42,460 nucleotides of DNA from Chara braunii (GCA_003427395.1 BFEA01000422.1:839087-881546), one strand, 5' to 3'; counted from the first letter of the stretch, positions 1-25,870 are shown. Notes: generated by a model not told the origin, from the sequence alone. Numbers and translations are program-made.

Positions 1-1017
1 GGGAGAAGCAGGGGGGTAAGAAGGGAAAACCTGTGGGGGGGGGGGCGGGGGCTGAGTTGCTAGAGGGAGTGGTGCTGGGTTGGGCGTGGGGGAGGGGAAG
101 CACTGACGTGGCCCTGACGTTCTCTGCTCTCTGACGTGTCTCGCTTTCTGTCTGTCCCCGGTGTTCGCCGTCTTCCAATGGCTTTCTCCAGGCAAGGACC
201 TGTTCATAATCAGTTTTTGCAACAACAGCAGTGCACGTGATTGAGTTGAACTTTGAGTAGTCTGAAGAGCGACAGCCATGAAGGATTAGGATATACACTG
301 GGGCTTTCTACCTTGAATCGGGCGGTAAATGTAGTCAGATACAGCCTCACAAGTCCTCGTGTGAGTATGCCCTTAGTCCAAGAAAGCAAGAACAGATACG
401 GGTAGGCTTGAAATGTTGGTGGGAGGGCTTGCAAATAAAAAGGAGCAATTAGAGGGGACAAAGTAATAGCTGAATGGAATACCGAGATTTGAGAATGCGT
501 AGAGCGGGCCAACGATTTCATGAATGAATCGTGTGTATGCTGAAAACTTTTGACAGACCTGTTGATATGAGTAACCCTGAGAAGAGGACCATAAAGGATT
601 TATATAAATAAAATATGCATTTATCGTCACAGAGAACTGCGCAGTGAATATTGTTGTATATATAGGGCTTAGCCTGATGAGTCGGTGACGCTTCGACGAA
701 AGTGTTCCACAGTCCCCTGTTTCATGTCCTGTTCCCCTTTCTGCCTCCGGTTCGCGGGACAAGTCTCTTTGACTAGAAATATACGTGTGATATATGGTCA
801 TGGAGTGGGCAGAAAGGCAGAAAAGTACAGGAAACGGGGGAGAGCTATGGCAAATTGTTTTGTTGGACTCTGTCTGACTGTATATGGATATACGTGCGTA
901 CTGGTTTTATGTGGTGATGTCAACGGCATTTCTCCCTCAGCTTTGTTTGCGCATTTGCATGCTCACAATGAGCATACACACGTGGCTGTCTCCTCTGATT
1001 TCTTTTTCTGTCCTCAG

Positions 1018-14810
<13,793 letters not shown>

Positions 14811-16100
14811 CAGACATTCTGCGAGGGTTCCTACTTCTGTCAAATTCTTAGTTTTACTGGTCGTAAGGGAGGGGGGGAGGAAACAGCCTCTGAAGGTTTA
14901 GGGTTTAGGATATGTAGAGAAGTCTGCTTGCTGATGATGGGTAGGTTTTTGTTTTTGTTTTTTTTTTTGGAACCGTTTGCCTTCTTGATATTGGTTACTG
15001 CCAGAGAGTCTCTGGAGGACCGAGACATGATCATTTTTTCTTCCCAATTTTAGGGTGGATTTATCATTGGCTCTGCGCGGATGGAATGAGGTCCATGCAG
15101 GATGGGGAGGAGGAGGGAGGGAGGGAGGGAGGGGGAGAGGAGGGACTGAGGACGAGGGGAGGGGATGGAAAAGCTGGGAGTTGAATATGGTGATTGGACG
15201 GGATATAGTCATGTGGATTGTTGTTTAGAATCCATTTTTCAGAATGTGTCATGCACGCATTGGCGCTCTTGTAGGTCACCTGCCTCTTGTTGCATTCGGG
15301 CCGCTATCTGTTTGGGCCATGAGATATCGGAGAGGATCAGGTTGCGGTTGGAGTTGCTTTGCAAGTCGTTGTCTGATTACCGGGCAGGCACGCTTTGGCA
15401 GGCTCAACTGTGTGCATCAATTTGTAAGTGGATTTTTTCCCCCTTAAAATGGAAAAATACCTTCATCGTCCGACTCTGTTCGATGTGTGTCTCTGCACCA
15501 CTCCCATTAAACACCTGTGATTCTATGCATGGAGGTGGCGGACTTACGTGTGAGAGTGGTTTTCTGAGACAGATGCTGAGCTTTTCTGAGTGTCTGCGCA
15601 GATGCATGCCACGGTCACCCATGATGTCGCCAATCATCTCACCACCAATAAGGCGCCCTGTGTTGGAACGAGGGAGGGACTTTGGGCCCAGGGGTGATCG
15701 GAGTGTAACTAGAGTCTTCGACAACCGGCTTGTGCATGTTATGTGACTCTTAGTATTCACGATTGGTTATTTGCAGTTGATGTTTTTCCCCTGATGGATC
15801 TCGAGTGTTTTGAATGCACTCATGTCAAGTTGTGCGCCTTTCCGTGATACCCCAGAGATTGAGTGGCCTGGGGAGTCGTCAGCGGTTCTCCAGTTAACAT
15901 TGTGTCATGCTTCTAGTCCTGGTGTAGGACTACCTTACAGTGGGTTGCTGACCCGTACGTTCCATAAGCAGCTGTCTTCTCCTCACATGATTTGTGTTCG
16001 TAGCATTGTTGTTATACAGGTAACGAAGTGATCAACGTATGAAAAAAAAGAAAAAACTTGCCCAATTGAAAACGCGGAGCATCACTGGTTTCCCGTTTCT
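14811..16100 (+). other. TM9SF 3' flank / likely 3' UTR
   Basis: No gene seen. A telomere-like GGTTTAGGGTTTAGG lies at 14895-14909, a T-run at 14957-14968 and a purine-rich (GGGA)n-like stretch at 15100-15170. I see no canonical AATAAA in the first 600 bases, so the polyadenylation site is not called. Confidence 0.5.
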
Positions 16101-16289
16101 TATTGGCTGTTTAACATTGTGTCAGCCTTCCATACTAATGACATATCAGCAACATGCCATGTGTCGTCAATGCTTCCAGGAAGCTCTGTCATAGAAAGTA
16201 TGTGTCTTTACTCCGTGGACTATCCCTGGTGCCATCACCCTCCACATCCTCTCCTAGCGTGTCCCACATACGGTGTTGATCATACACCT

Positions 16290-16900
16290 ACGGCGACCGC
16301 TGACGGATCTCCCTATTTCTTGCCAGACGAACGACGGACACAGCAGTCCGAGGAGGAGAATAGGCTTCTATATGAACCACCGGCAGAGCAATGTGCTCGT
16401 GGTTTATCACCACCAGTGCGAGCTGTTGTGGATGGAATCCTGCAGCAGCTGAATGCCCTTGCATTGGACCGATCCTCCCTGTTTGTCTGCCCATAGAGAA
16501 GGAATACATACTGAAAAAGCCCAAGAAAGATGCTCCATGCCACTTTGTGATGACCCGCCAGAGATTCAACTAGCATGTGGTTCGCATGCCCTGTGCCGTG
16601 AGGATTATGAAGGGATAGTCCTTGCGAGTTTTTGCTTCCACATGTACGATGACAGTCAGTACTGTACTCATGTACGGCACCTCGACATGTCATGTCTGAT
16701 TTGTAGACAAGGGCTGGAACGGCAATGCCTCTATATTGCGGTAGACGTGCCTCTGTGTTCCTAGCATGTACGAGCCACGTAGCCTGTGACATCTGTCTGC
16801 GCCGTGCCATTCGATGCAGCAACTGTGACTGCAAAAATTGGATGTGCTGCTCCCATAGCCCACACCCGACCGGTCCTGTCCTGGCCTGTCTGTAGGGTTG
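16290..16900 (+). pseudogene. Decayed Cys-rich (RING-like?) coding fragment
   Basis: Three forward frames together give a protein-like reading: an acidic stretch (RTQQSEEENRLLYE) and a leucine-rich stretch in one frame, then CSMPLCDDPPEIQLACGSHA with LCREDYEG in a second. SCLICR follows in the same frame, and CDICLRR, CSNCDCKNWMCC in a third. The spacing of Cys/His pairs recalls a RING or B-box zinc finger, but at least two frameshifts separate the parts and no family can be assigned firmly. Introns could also explain some of the frame changes, though I see no convincing splice pair. Confidence 0.35.
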
Positions 16901-17447
16901 GCCACTCGCCATAGTCTTTTTTTGCTAGAGTAGTCTGTTTCAGCGTTGAATGTTTAGAAATCTGAGAAGCTCGTCATACACCTCTCCCCTGCTCTTTGCA
17001 TGTCATACTCTATCCTGCCCTCCACATATTTCTTTTCTTCCCGTTGCCCCTACCTCCCCTGCCCCATACTCCTGGAGAACTCCGCCTTCTACCCCTTACT
17101 CTCCACCCTCCCCTCCACTCCCCTTGTACTACTAACAAATACATACGAATGAGCATCATTAAGAGAACAGACGATATGAAGATCGGAAATGAAATGAACG
17201 GAAGTATGAAGATGAAGGACGGACACAAAGACTGTATAAGCTGAAGATCTGAAGTGAAATGAACAGGAGTATGAAACTCTGAAGAGAAATGCACAGGAGC
17301 ATATACTCTGCCTCTTGAAATAACGTGCAAGTGGGCCGTGAAGGCACACACGGGGATGTGGGCAGCTGCTGCTCAACCACAATCAACGTGGGCAGTCTTG
17401 TGTGTAAGAGGCACAGTAAAAGGGGAGCTGCAAGAACAATGAAAGGG

Positions 17448-18150
17448 GTACCCCAAGGACGACTTTTTTTTTTTTTTTTCGTGATAAAAGCTCCATTCTT
17501 TTCCTGGGGAGAATCACGTGCTGAGAACCGGGCTCAGCGTCCCGTTGAATTACAATTGAGAATATGCAACATGAAAATTTGAGATACCAAAAAAATAAAA
17601 AATAAAAAATTGAGATACTGGGGCCATTACCCAGCTTTTGGCTTAAGAAAACTGGAGCTACTTAGAAACTTTTTCTACGACAAGCGTCAGAAATAGGCGA
17701 AAGTCAGAAAATGACTCAGCACCCCCCATCCATCCTCTTTTACCTCACTCCGGCAAGACTTACTGCAGCAGAGCCACCATCTCCGCTACTGCTGTGGTGC
17801 AATTCCGTCCTACGAGCTAGCCCCTTTACTAGTAGGACGCTTGTTATCCAGCCACACACCTCTTTGAGAGAAAAAACAAGACAAGTGCACGATTCAGGAA
17901 AAGACTCAAAACACCCCCAGTCAATCCCCTATGCCCATTCCGGCAAGACGTACTGCAGCAGAGCCACCATCTCCGCTGCTGCTTCCCATCCTACCAGCAA
18001 GCCTCCTCACTAGTAGGACGCATAATATCCCACCCTCTAATCACCTCGAACGCTTTTTTAAGATACCGGGCCCATTACCGGGCTTCGGCTGAGAAAACGT
18101 CTGAGAAGTTGTGAGAACAGATTTAGTTCACCCCAAGGACAACCAAAAAA
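17448..18150 (+). repeat. Dispersed-repeat block with internal tandem duplication
   Basis: Two similar units, about 17705-17850 and 17890-18030, share CAGCAGAGCCACCATCTCCG and ACTAGTAGGACGC. They are bracketed by related motifs: GAGATACTGGGGCCATTACC near 17611 and AGATACCGGGCCCATTACC near 18060, plus CCCCAAGGAC on both sides. The same family recurs at 24416-24506. No coding content is supported. Confidence 0.65.
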
Positions 18151-18347
18151 CTGTCTAATTATAAAATTGCTTTAATATGTTGGACACATCTCAAATGCTC
18201 TCGTTGTCTGCAATAGGACAAAGACTGCTTTGATTCTGAATCTATTCGTCTGGGTGGAATTGGGGTGGTGGTGGGGAAAATCTAAAACACATACATACAT
18301 GCACACACGCACACACACACCACATATTAACGAACAAGGGAAATACA

Positions 18348-18381
<34 letters not shown>

Positions 18382-18396
18382 AAGAGAGAGAGAGAG
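18348..18396 (+). repeat. Compound microsatellite (TG)n(AG)n
   Basis: A short TG run followed by an AG run, in the same orientation as those in the TM9SF introns. A CA/CG-type run lies just upstream at about 18299-18320. Confidence 0.9.
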
Positions 18397-18514
18397 CGTT
18401 GGTCATGTACGTCTATGGATGCATCATGCATTATATTTCATTTTGTGGGCGAATCTGCAACAGGTCGTCTAGTAAGAGTAGATTACCATAGATTTCAAAA
18501 AAAAAAAGAAAAAA

Positions 18515-18600
18515 AAAGGAGTAGATTACCCCATGGCAAAGGTCCACAACAAAAAGCGACAAAAAGCGAGTAGATTGCCCTATGGCAAAGGTCAAGCAGG
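18515..18600 (+). repeat. Short tandem repeat, about 50-bp period
   Basis: Two copies of GAGTAGATT(A/G)CCC(C/T)ATGGCAAAGGTC, preceded by an A-rich tract. Confidence 0.8.
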
Positions 18601-19080
18601 TGAACCAGTAGTATGAGGAGATCCGGGGAGGAAGACACCTGTTCGTCGTTGAAGGCAGGGGCAACAGCGTTTGTCATGCGCTGCGCCCACTTCCGAGGTC
18701 CTCAGCTGCTAAATGCCCATCACGCCCCCATGTAAGGGCTTTTAGACCTGAAGCCCTTTTCCGCACACAGAAATGGGAGGAAAAAAAAATAAAAAATAAA
18801 AAATAGACAGATCTGGTTTTCAGATCTGAGATCTGCGCTGAAACCCCCTCTCGGAGCCTCGTCGGTGGCTTCTTCTCTGGTTTGCAGGGTTACAATCAAG
18901 ATTTGGCCGTCACGAAACGGTCTGGAGGTCAGCTTAAATTCAAGAGCTATTTCAGGAACTAACCACAATCAGGAACAGGGGCGGCGCATGTCACAAATCT
19001 CGGATGGGTTTTTACCGCATCTTCAAAAAGAACGTCCGTTTTGAGATTAATTATTAATACCGTTATGTAAAAATCTTGAC
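18600..19080 (+). other. Intergenic, no gene seen
   Basis: Nothing recognised apart from short A-rich tracts. Confidence 0.5.
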
Positions 19081-19099
19081 CGTTCGGAAATCCGAGTGG

Positions 19100-19560
19100 A
19101 CAAAGTTAGCTCAGTTGGTAAGGCACAGAAGTTGCATTCAGGAGGTCGTGGGTTCAATCCCCATTGGCCTCACGTACGTGTACGTGCCTGGGCAAGCTTG
19201 CTGTTCTACTAGCTAGAGATAACCTGTTGGCTCTCCAAGCCAGCATTGGCCGGACCTTGGCGAAATATTGTTGGCTGCTATGCAGCAATGATATTCGCCA
19301 TTAGACACCGCTAATGTGGGGTTGGAGGGGGGTAAGGGAAGGTGCAAGTGACTGGCCAAAAATGCTCGGCACTAGCATCGCCGGTTTCCCCCGTCGGCAA
19401 TGCCTGATCACCCTGCATCGTCGCGATGAGGGGCTGATACAAGCCTTGCTCTCACACCACCCACTGCTGTGGTGCAAACCTACCCCGTGGGCTGGGGAGA
19501 GTTCCAGGATTGGTTGGGTGGTGGTCCCCCGTACTGTACATAGAGTAGAGAGAGGATGAG
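19100..19560 (+). mobile_element. tRNA-derived SINE-like element
   Basis: A Pol III A box, TAGCTCAGTTGG (19107-19118), and a B box, GGTTCAATCCC (19151-19161), match the tRNA consensus with normal spacing, and GTGGG/CCCAT forms a T stem. The flanking bases do not make an acceptor stem and the D and anticodon stems are poor, so this is a tRNA-derived head, not a tRNA gene. About 380 bp of unrelated body follows. The 3' end is set only roughly, where the sequence becomes A-rich. Confidence 0.6.
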
Positions 19561-20340
19561 ATAGAATATATGCAAAAACAAAGATTGAGAGAAGAATATA
19601 GATACCTTCAAAAAAAAGTCTCTGTTTTGAAGGCTCCCTTGAGTGAGTAAGAACTGATCTTGAATTGGAGATTTCGTTTGTAAAATTTTAATCATTAGGC
19701 CAACATCATGTCTGTGAACCATGCGAAAACTCTCTTTCTCTCTTTTTTTTTTTTCTTTTTTTTTTTCTTTTTCTCAGGCACTCTGCAGGCAGCCATCTGT
19801 TGCTGGTCTCACTCCCAGCTCCCAGTTTCGAGCAGCCTCTCCCTCTTTCTCTCGTGTCCCACTTTATCATTCCCTTTTCTTCTCTCTCTCCCTTCCACTA
19901 CCCCTTTGCAGCCACGAGTGCGCAGAGGGAGGAACAAATCCCACAACTTTTTATAATCAAACCTTGATTACAGCATCGTATTGGATCCCCATACCATATA
20001 ATGTGTTCAGATTAGGCATGAGGTTTGGCCGCCCATACAGCTTCAAAAGAAGAACAATAAAGAAAAAGGGAAGAAAAATGAAAGGGCATGCTTATGCAAC
20101 CCCCACGTGCTGCTCAGACCGCGATGGTAGTTTCCAAAATTTCTGAATCTCAATCTGCCGCCAGCGATAGGAGCCAACCCTTTCCGTCCAAAAACCACTC
20201 CCCCTAAACACTGAAACTGAGGACACTCGACCTCCCCCTTTCAATATTTGGTGGAGTTGACAGAAGCTTCCACAGACCTCGCCGTCACAGCAGAGGTCAA
20301 AGTGACCATTTCTGAGTGGAAGCACGTGGATGATTTAACG
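19561..20340 (+). other. Intergenic, no gene seen
   Basis: A T-rich/pyrimidine-rich tract at 19725-19910 and otherwise unremarkable sequence. Confidence 0.5.
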
Positions 20341-20357
20341 GTTTGTCGGACAGCATT

Positions 20358-20790
20358 ACTATGAAGAAGGGTGCTAAGCTGAAAACTCAGGATGCGCCGC
20401 AGTATGGAGGTGATGTTCATTCGTACCAGGGGCGATTCATGTGGATCTCAAACAGTAATGAGGGTGGTGGCTTTCACAGATTGAACACCTGATCCTGGCA
20501 AAACACGATTCCTACCAGCTAGAACCTGTTCGAGACCCCCTTCTTGTCGAAAACGAAGAGCGGGGAAAAGTTCGTTTTCAGTGCGCACTCAGATGTGGAA
20601 TTGAGGCCGACCACAATGCGTGGAAAACTGCAAAATTTAATAACTGTACTTGAAGTGATGGGCGCCACTTTAGTCCTGCTCGACGATAATTGCAGTTGCT
20701 GGAGGAGGCAGACCATTAAATCAATCACTGTTGCTTCCAAGTTCAAGCGTGTGAGTAAGTACCTGGGTTTTTATGTGAGTAACCGAGCTC
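20358..20790 (+). pseudogene. Possible decayed coding fragment, unrecognised
   Basis: A forward frame starting MKKGAKLKTQDAPQYGGDVH stays open for about 43 codons. A second frame then reads DPLLVENEERGKVRFQCALR followed by CGIEADHNAWKTAKF. Both look more protein-like than the surroundings, and a frameshift lies between them. I do not recognise the family; transposon origin is a guess from context. Confidence 0.25.
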
Positions 20791-20869
20791 GCTAAAGAGA
20801 ATATCCAAGTTCGATCAAGTGAAACCTCTGTTCGATGAATCATTGAGGCTAACTCGCTTGAATCTCCAA

Positions 20870-20997
20870 TAGTCAGAAAGATATCCAATAGTCAGAAAGA
20901 TAAACAGCAAAGCATCGTCTGCCCAGCCGTGATTGTTGTGTGTGTGTGTCCAGCTATCTGTCCACTATTTTCCATATCTCGAGTTCCGGATTCCTTC

Positions 20998-21035
<38 letters not shown>

Positions 21036-21620
21036 CACATGTGCACTAATTCACTCTCTCCTCCCATTCTCTCTTGGGCACGTACACACAAACGCACACT
21101 CCACTGTCCTCACCCTCACGCTCACGTCCTCTCCTGCACGCGTTCACCTGCTTGGCTTCTTCCCCTCATGGTTGCAGGCACTGTTGATCGAGCAAGAACA
21201 GGTGAGCGTCTTGCAAGAACAGGTGAGCGTCTTCCAACCTTCTGCCACGATTGCTCCCGCTCTAATTTAGGTGAACCTGGCTATGCTAACAGTCAGGTTC
21301 ATCCTAAGCTCTTGTTTCCTCATATGCAAGTCTGCGGACACTCCGATTCTCTCTCCCTCTCTCTCTCTCACCTACTCTCTCACTCACGCACTCGCACACA
21401 CACGCACATACTCTCTATCTTCCCTCTCACTCACTCTCTCTCATACCTGCTTGCTCCCACTCATAATTTCGACAGCTGCCCCCAAAACGCTCGCTCTGCC
21501 CATCACGTCACTGTTACCTTCATTTGGCCGCATTCAGGAATAAAGAGGTCGCTAATGGTCAAATTGCCGAACCGTGCACTCACAGGAATAAAGAGGTCAC
21601 TAATGGTTAAATTGAACCAC
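20870..21620 (+). repeat. Simple-sequence region with short direct repeats
   Basis: A CT run lies at 21000-21031 and CT/CA-rich stretches continue to 21470. Short direct repeats include CCAATAGTCAGAAAGATA twice near 20870-20900, CAAGAACAGGTGAGCGTCTT twice near 21193-21235, and GGAATAAAGAGGTC(G/A)CTAATGG twice near 21536-21607. No gene. Confidence 0.75.
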
Positions 21621-22129
21621 ATAGATCGGGGTAGAACCATGGCGAAACATAATCAGTTCAAAAAACGGAAGACGAACAAAAATCACAAAAAACAGATTCC
21701 TTTTAATCATTATTTAATATATATATATTTATTTAGCCGCAAAAATAATAGATCCTCGCCTTCAACTTGGCCACCATAAAACTGCTTACGCGGAAGCGTG
21801 CCCATGTGCCTGCAACTGAGCGTCCAAGGAAACAAAAGTAAAAGCAACATAAACCCTCATAAGGGGTGTCAAAAATATGATAAACTAGTAGAGTAAAATA
21901 CATAATGGGAGGGGTCGTGTCAGTGAGTGGAGGAGCAGAAAACAGGGGTTGGCTCGGATCCCCTGTTTTTCCACTACCTGTCAAATGAAACAAGAGTAAA
22001 AATTGAGCATGGTAGATAGACAAGCACCAGTAAGATCCTCATTTCAGGTGACCATCTTAATTTGGCTGCCTGACAGTAGCTCGAACCTCTTTCGAGGACC
22101 ACATGGAGGCCTCACCTATCCGTCCAAAG
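21620..22129 (+). other. Intergenic, no gene seen
   Basis: AT-rich sequence with nothing recognised. Confidence 0.5.
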
Positions 22130-24060
22130 AGTATGCATGAGTCTTAGATCCTCATCGTTGACCGTGAAGTACGAGTCAGTCAACTACCTCTATGAGTCTA
22201 TCCTCCTCCTAAATGATTTGAAGGTTGCTTCCCTTCTTTTGAAACTGCAATCCATCGCTCGGAGAATTATGTCCCCTAGGATCACGGGGCCTGATAGTTT
22301 CCATCATCACCGTGCCTTATCTGGGCGCTCGATCGATAGCAACAAACTCTCGTTTGATCGTTCCTTAGTAACTGCATGCACATGACTGAACCAAGTACGA
22401 CCCAACAACATATCAACTTTGTAGTCGATGCAAACACCAACACACTGGTCCTAACTCCCTTGACCTCGATGCCTATGTCATGTTGAACTTATACGACCTC
22501 CTCCTTCGTCCTGTTTGCAGTCTCTATCTCAAACCTGATCAAACAGTAAAAAATTAGCTTGAGATGTTCTACAAGCATTTTGTCGATGATAATTGCTTCA
22601 TAATCATCATTCATTACTTCTTGAAGACTCATCTCATCCTTAAGCAGAGTGTCCACGACACCGCTATCTTGAGTATAAAATCTGTCCGGAAAGATGTCAT
22701 TTTGACCGTCAAAATGGACGCAGGACCGTCTGTTCTAGCAGTGGATGCCATGACTGACATGTTAGTAAAAGTCTCGACTGCTCTCTGTCCAGGATTAGTG
22801 AAAATCTCACCGATCAAAGGTATCGGGTTTCCTGGATTAGGATCGATAAGCATCTTGTATGGTATAGGCACTCTACTCGTACTAGGAAGAGATAGGAGTT
22901 CATGTTCGATTAACTCAGATGCCGCTAATATGGGACATTGCATTGACTGACTAGGTCCTCACTTTAAATGCTTTGTCGTAACGACAACTCCCTCTAGGGC
23001 TCGTTTTCGTAACAATAATACTTTGTTCCTCTTTCTCTCCCTTTCGATCCACCATGACTATATTTGGATTCACTCCCTCCTTTGAAAAAAGAGCCCGTGA
23101 TGATTTGGTCGAGGTGACGTGGATAGGCACCATAAGCGTCTTGTCTCCTGACAGTAAGAAAATCCTGACACTCCGACTCTTTAGCGTCTCCTTTCCCTTC
23201 TAAAAAAACGCTCGTTTGACCTCCACGTTCTCTCTCATCGAAGGAAATATGAAAATTTTTCCATATTGTCCGTCCTCTTGAGGTACTTTCGGTCATCAAG
23301 TAACATTATAGCATAGTCTATCTCCTTCTGAAGATCGGGGCATTCCCTCCCAACATGGTCATATGAACGACAATAAACATAAGCGTTAAGAGAAGTAGGT
23401 GGTCCATCCTCGTCCCGTCTATATCCTCCCTGTCCACTTTACGTCCGAGCATCTTGGGGACCTGGGCTCAAACAATGTGGTATCTCTCTCACGCAGAGTC
23501 GTCAATCTATGAAATCATGACGACTGTCCCGGTCAATATCTCGTCTTTCTTATTGCTCGTAGGCATTGTTGCGTCGGTCTCTCTCCCTCACTTGGTGATA
23601 CCTATCTGGACTCTTATGATACTCTTTTCCATGTCGGAGGTCTTTGGGACTTAGAAATACATTCCGACCTTGATCATATCTCAGACTGTGAGGGTAGGTC
23701 TCCACGCGACCATCTCGTCGATACCCGCTGTTCCTACCTCTCGTATAGTCAACCCGTCGATCTCGATCCTCATCCTTGCACCTAGGAGGACTGACAAGAC
23801 GCATATGATACTCCTGCTCCCTCCATCGATAATTGGCTAGTGTTCGAGGATTTCTATCCGCATCTCTCCGCGGTCCTCGGTTTCGGTTATCCCACCTCAG
23901 CGAGTACGCCGGACCAGTCCTAACCGGATCACACCTCAAAAAGTTCGATGGAGCATTCCTCACCTGATAAGCAACAGTCTCTGTCTTCGCCTTTATCCTA
24001 GCGATCTGCTAAGCCAACCCCTTGATCATCGCTCGTCCGAATCATCTGTGATATTAATCC
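22130..24060 (-). pseudogene. Relic of an LTR-retrotransposon gag-protease region
   Basis: Read on the minus strand from 24060 down. First comes an Arg/Asp/Tyr-rich stretch (DEDRDRRVDYTRGR and similar, about 23960-23550) like a gag nucleocapsid hinge. Next is a zinc-knuckle-like CRSYDHVGREC near 23370, whose first Cys appears replaced by Tyr. A further gag-like stretch follows near 22940-22630. Near 22420 is a frame reading DYKVDMLLGRTWF, resembling the C-terminal end of a retroviral-type aspartic protease. These parts sit in different frames with stops between them, so the element is dead. No RT is visible below 22130. The assignment to Ty3/gypsy is inference. Confidence 0.5.
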
Positions 24061-24131
24061 GTTGCTCTCTAGGTCCAACAAGGGTGTATCGGTGGTCTTC
24101 CCGAGACCCTTTTTATTTTTTTTTATTTTTT

Positions 24132-24411
<280 letters not shown>

Positions 24412-24415
24412 CTAT

Positions 24416-24506
24416 TCGTGGGGAGAAACATGGTTGGGAACCGAGTCCAACGTCCCTTATCAGAATACAAAAATGAGCTATCGGGGGCATTACCCGGCTT
24501 CAACAA
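24416..24506 (+). repeat. Copy of the dispersed repeat seen at 17.5 and 18.06 kb
   Basis: TGGGGAGAAACATGG, then GGAACCGAGTCCAACGTCCC and GGGGGCATTACCCGGCTTC, match the motifs at 17507-17545 and 17611-17640. It directly abuts the mitochondrial insert. Confidence 0.65.
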
Positions 24507-25188
24507 CATTTATGGTCCATTACTCAAACTCTACCAAGTCACTAGAATATGCGTGTAAAAAAACCATCCAACCATGAATCAGATAAGTGAAACCTATTCA
24601 ACCCATCTACGAAGGTTTGACCCTGGAGCATCGGGTGAGTGGGCGCCTGGGAGATGGAGGACGCCGCGACAATCTCCCCGGGTATAGTCCCGTCGGAGGG
24701 CGTTGGGCGTATGGGGGTAGATATGGCGGGAAGTGAGAAAAAGTTGGGGAAAGAGATGGGTTGTGACGTGGGGACAGCGGACCACCGGTGAGAGGGAGGG
24801 GACCGGGGAACGGAGTGGATAGTCATGAGTCGGCCCGCCCCGTAACCAGCGGGCCGCACGTGAGAGGGTGGCGCAAATCCGGTCGAGGGGAGAGAAGTCG
24901 TTCGGGTCCAGGGTGCCTGACGGGAGGAGGCTGGAGGGGAGGGAGGTTAGGAGAACCCTAAATCTTAGAAAACCCTTAAGAAAACCTTAACCGAAGTTTG
25001 GGTGGTTACGGCAGGGTAGCGACGGCCTAATCAAGAGAAAAAAATAGCAACCATGGAGGGGACAGGAAAATAAAAAATAAATAAACAACGAAATTTTGAG
25101 ATAAAAATAAAAATAATAATAATAATAATAATTGAAGAAATAAGTAGACAAAATATGAAAAGAGAAATAATATTTATTTTTTTGAAAT

Positions 25189-25589
25189 TTTTGGCAGTAT
25201 TTCCCTACCCCCCATGGGCTCAGAAATGTGCCAAGAGGACGGAGAGACCAAGATAAGTGCACCAAGGTTCAAAATGCCGCAAGTTATAAATTTTAATAAA
25301 ATAAATAAATAAATAAATAAACTAGGCTACCAGAGTGGCTCGGGGTCACTTGCCCGGTCGGGCCAAAAAAATAAAAATAAAAAAATTATTTTTTAATTTT
25401 ATTTGCTATTCCAAATTTGGTGAATAATTTCGATGTGACCCTGAGGCAAAAGTTGTTTAGTTTGTTTTTTTTGCATAACATAGTTTTTTTTCAGAGTTTT
25501 TGGATTTCTTTTGTTCTTTTTCTGGGACCTTCCCTGGTCCTTGCACGGGCTGGCCACCCGGGACCCGGGCGGCCCGGCTGGTAGCCTAG

Positions 25590-25628
<39 letters not shown>

Positions 25629-25838
25629 ACAAATAAATAAATAAATAAATGAGGAGGTGGATGAGAGTGAAGAGAAACTAAGAGTTGGATTTTTTAAAAA
25701 TTTCGGCAGCATTTTGTTACCCCCATTGGGTCGAAGTGTGCCAGCACAAGATATAACTACGTAAAATGAGAGAGAGTAGGCAGAAAAGAGAAAATTTCGG
25801 CAGCACTTCGTTACCTCCACGGGGTCAAAATGTGCGCC
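25189..25838. repeat. Three copies of a palindromic GGCAGCA...GTGCC repeat
   Basis: Copies at about 25189-25233, 25701-25744 and 25794-25838. Each is an imperfect hairpin with ACCCC and GGGGT around the centre and GCA(C/T)TT against AA(G/A)TGTGC outside. Confidence 0.8.
25321..25590. mobile_element. 270-bp MITE inserted in an (AAAT)n tract
   Basis: Perfect 13-bp terminal inverted repeats ACTAGGCTACCAG (25321-25333) and CTGGTAGCCTAGT (25578-25590), flanked on both sides by AAATAAATAA. The homologous copy near 42115-42150 has the (AAAT)n tract without this insert and so represents the empty site. No coding capacity. Confidence 0.82.
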
Positions 25839-25870
25839 GAGAGCTGAAATAACTAAGTCTTAAACAGATA

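Larger units (their letters stand above)
24620..25870 (+). repeat. Repeat block homologous to 41.6-42.4 kb (LTR/leader-like)
   Basis: From about 24775 the sequence parallels 41620 onward. Shared parts are GGTCCAGGGTG and GACGGGAGGAGGC, degenerate CCCTAAA telomere-like motifs, GGTGGTTA, GGGTAGCG, CCTAATCAAGA, a purine/AT-rich stretch, and the GGCAGCATTT-type palindromes. The right-hand copy sits just upstream (minus sense) of the chromovirus gag start, so this block probably derives from the LTR or leader of that family. Here it is interrupted by the 270-bp insertion at 25321-25590. Confidence 0.8.

Noticed and set aside
674-698. Second hammerhead-like core: CTGATGA, GTCG/CGAC stem, GAAA
   Set aside because: No cleavage triplet with a matching stem III, and no stem I partner, could be found on either side; only the core and stem II are present.
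19100-19173. Functional tRNA gene
   Set aside because: The A and B boxes are good, but the acceptor, D and anticodon stems do not form.
25260-25320. CRISPR-like or satellite array from the AAAT repeats
   Set aside because: Simple (AAAT)n microsatellite in a eukaryotic genome; no spacer structure.
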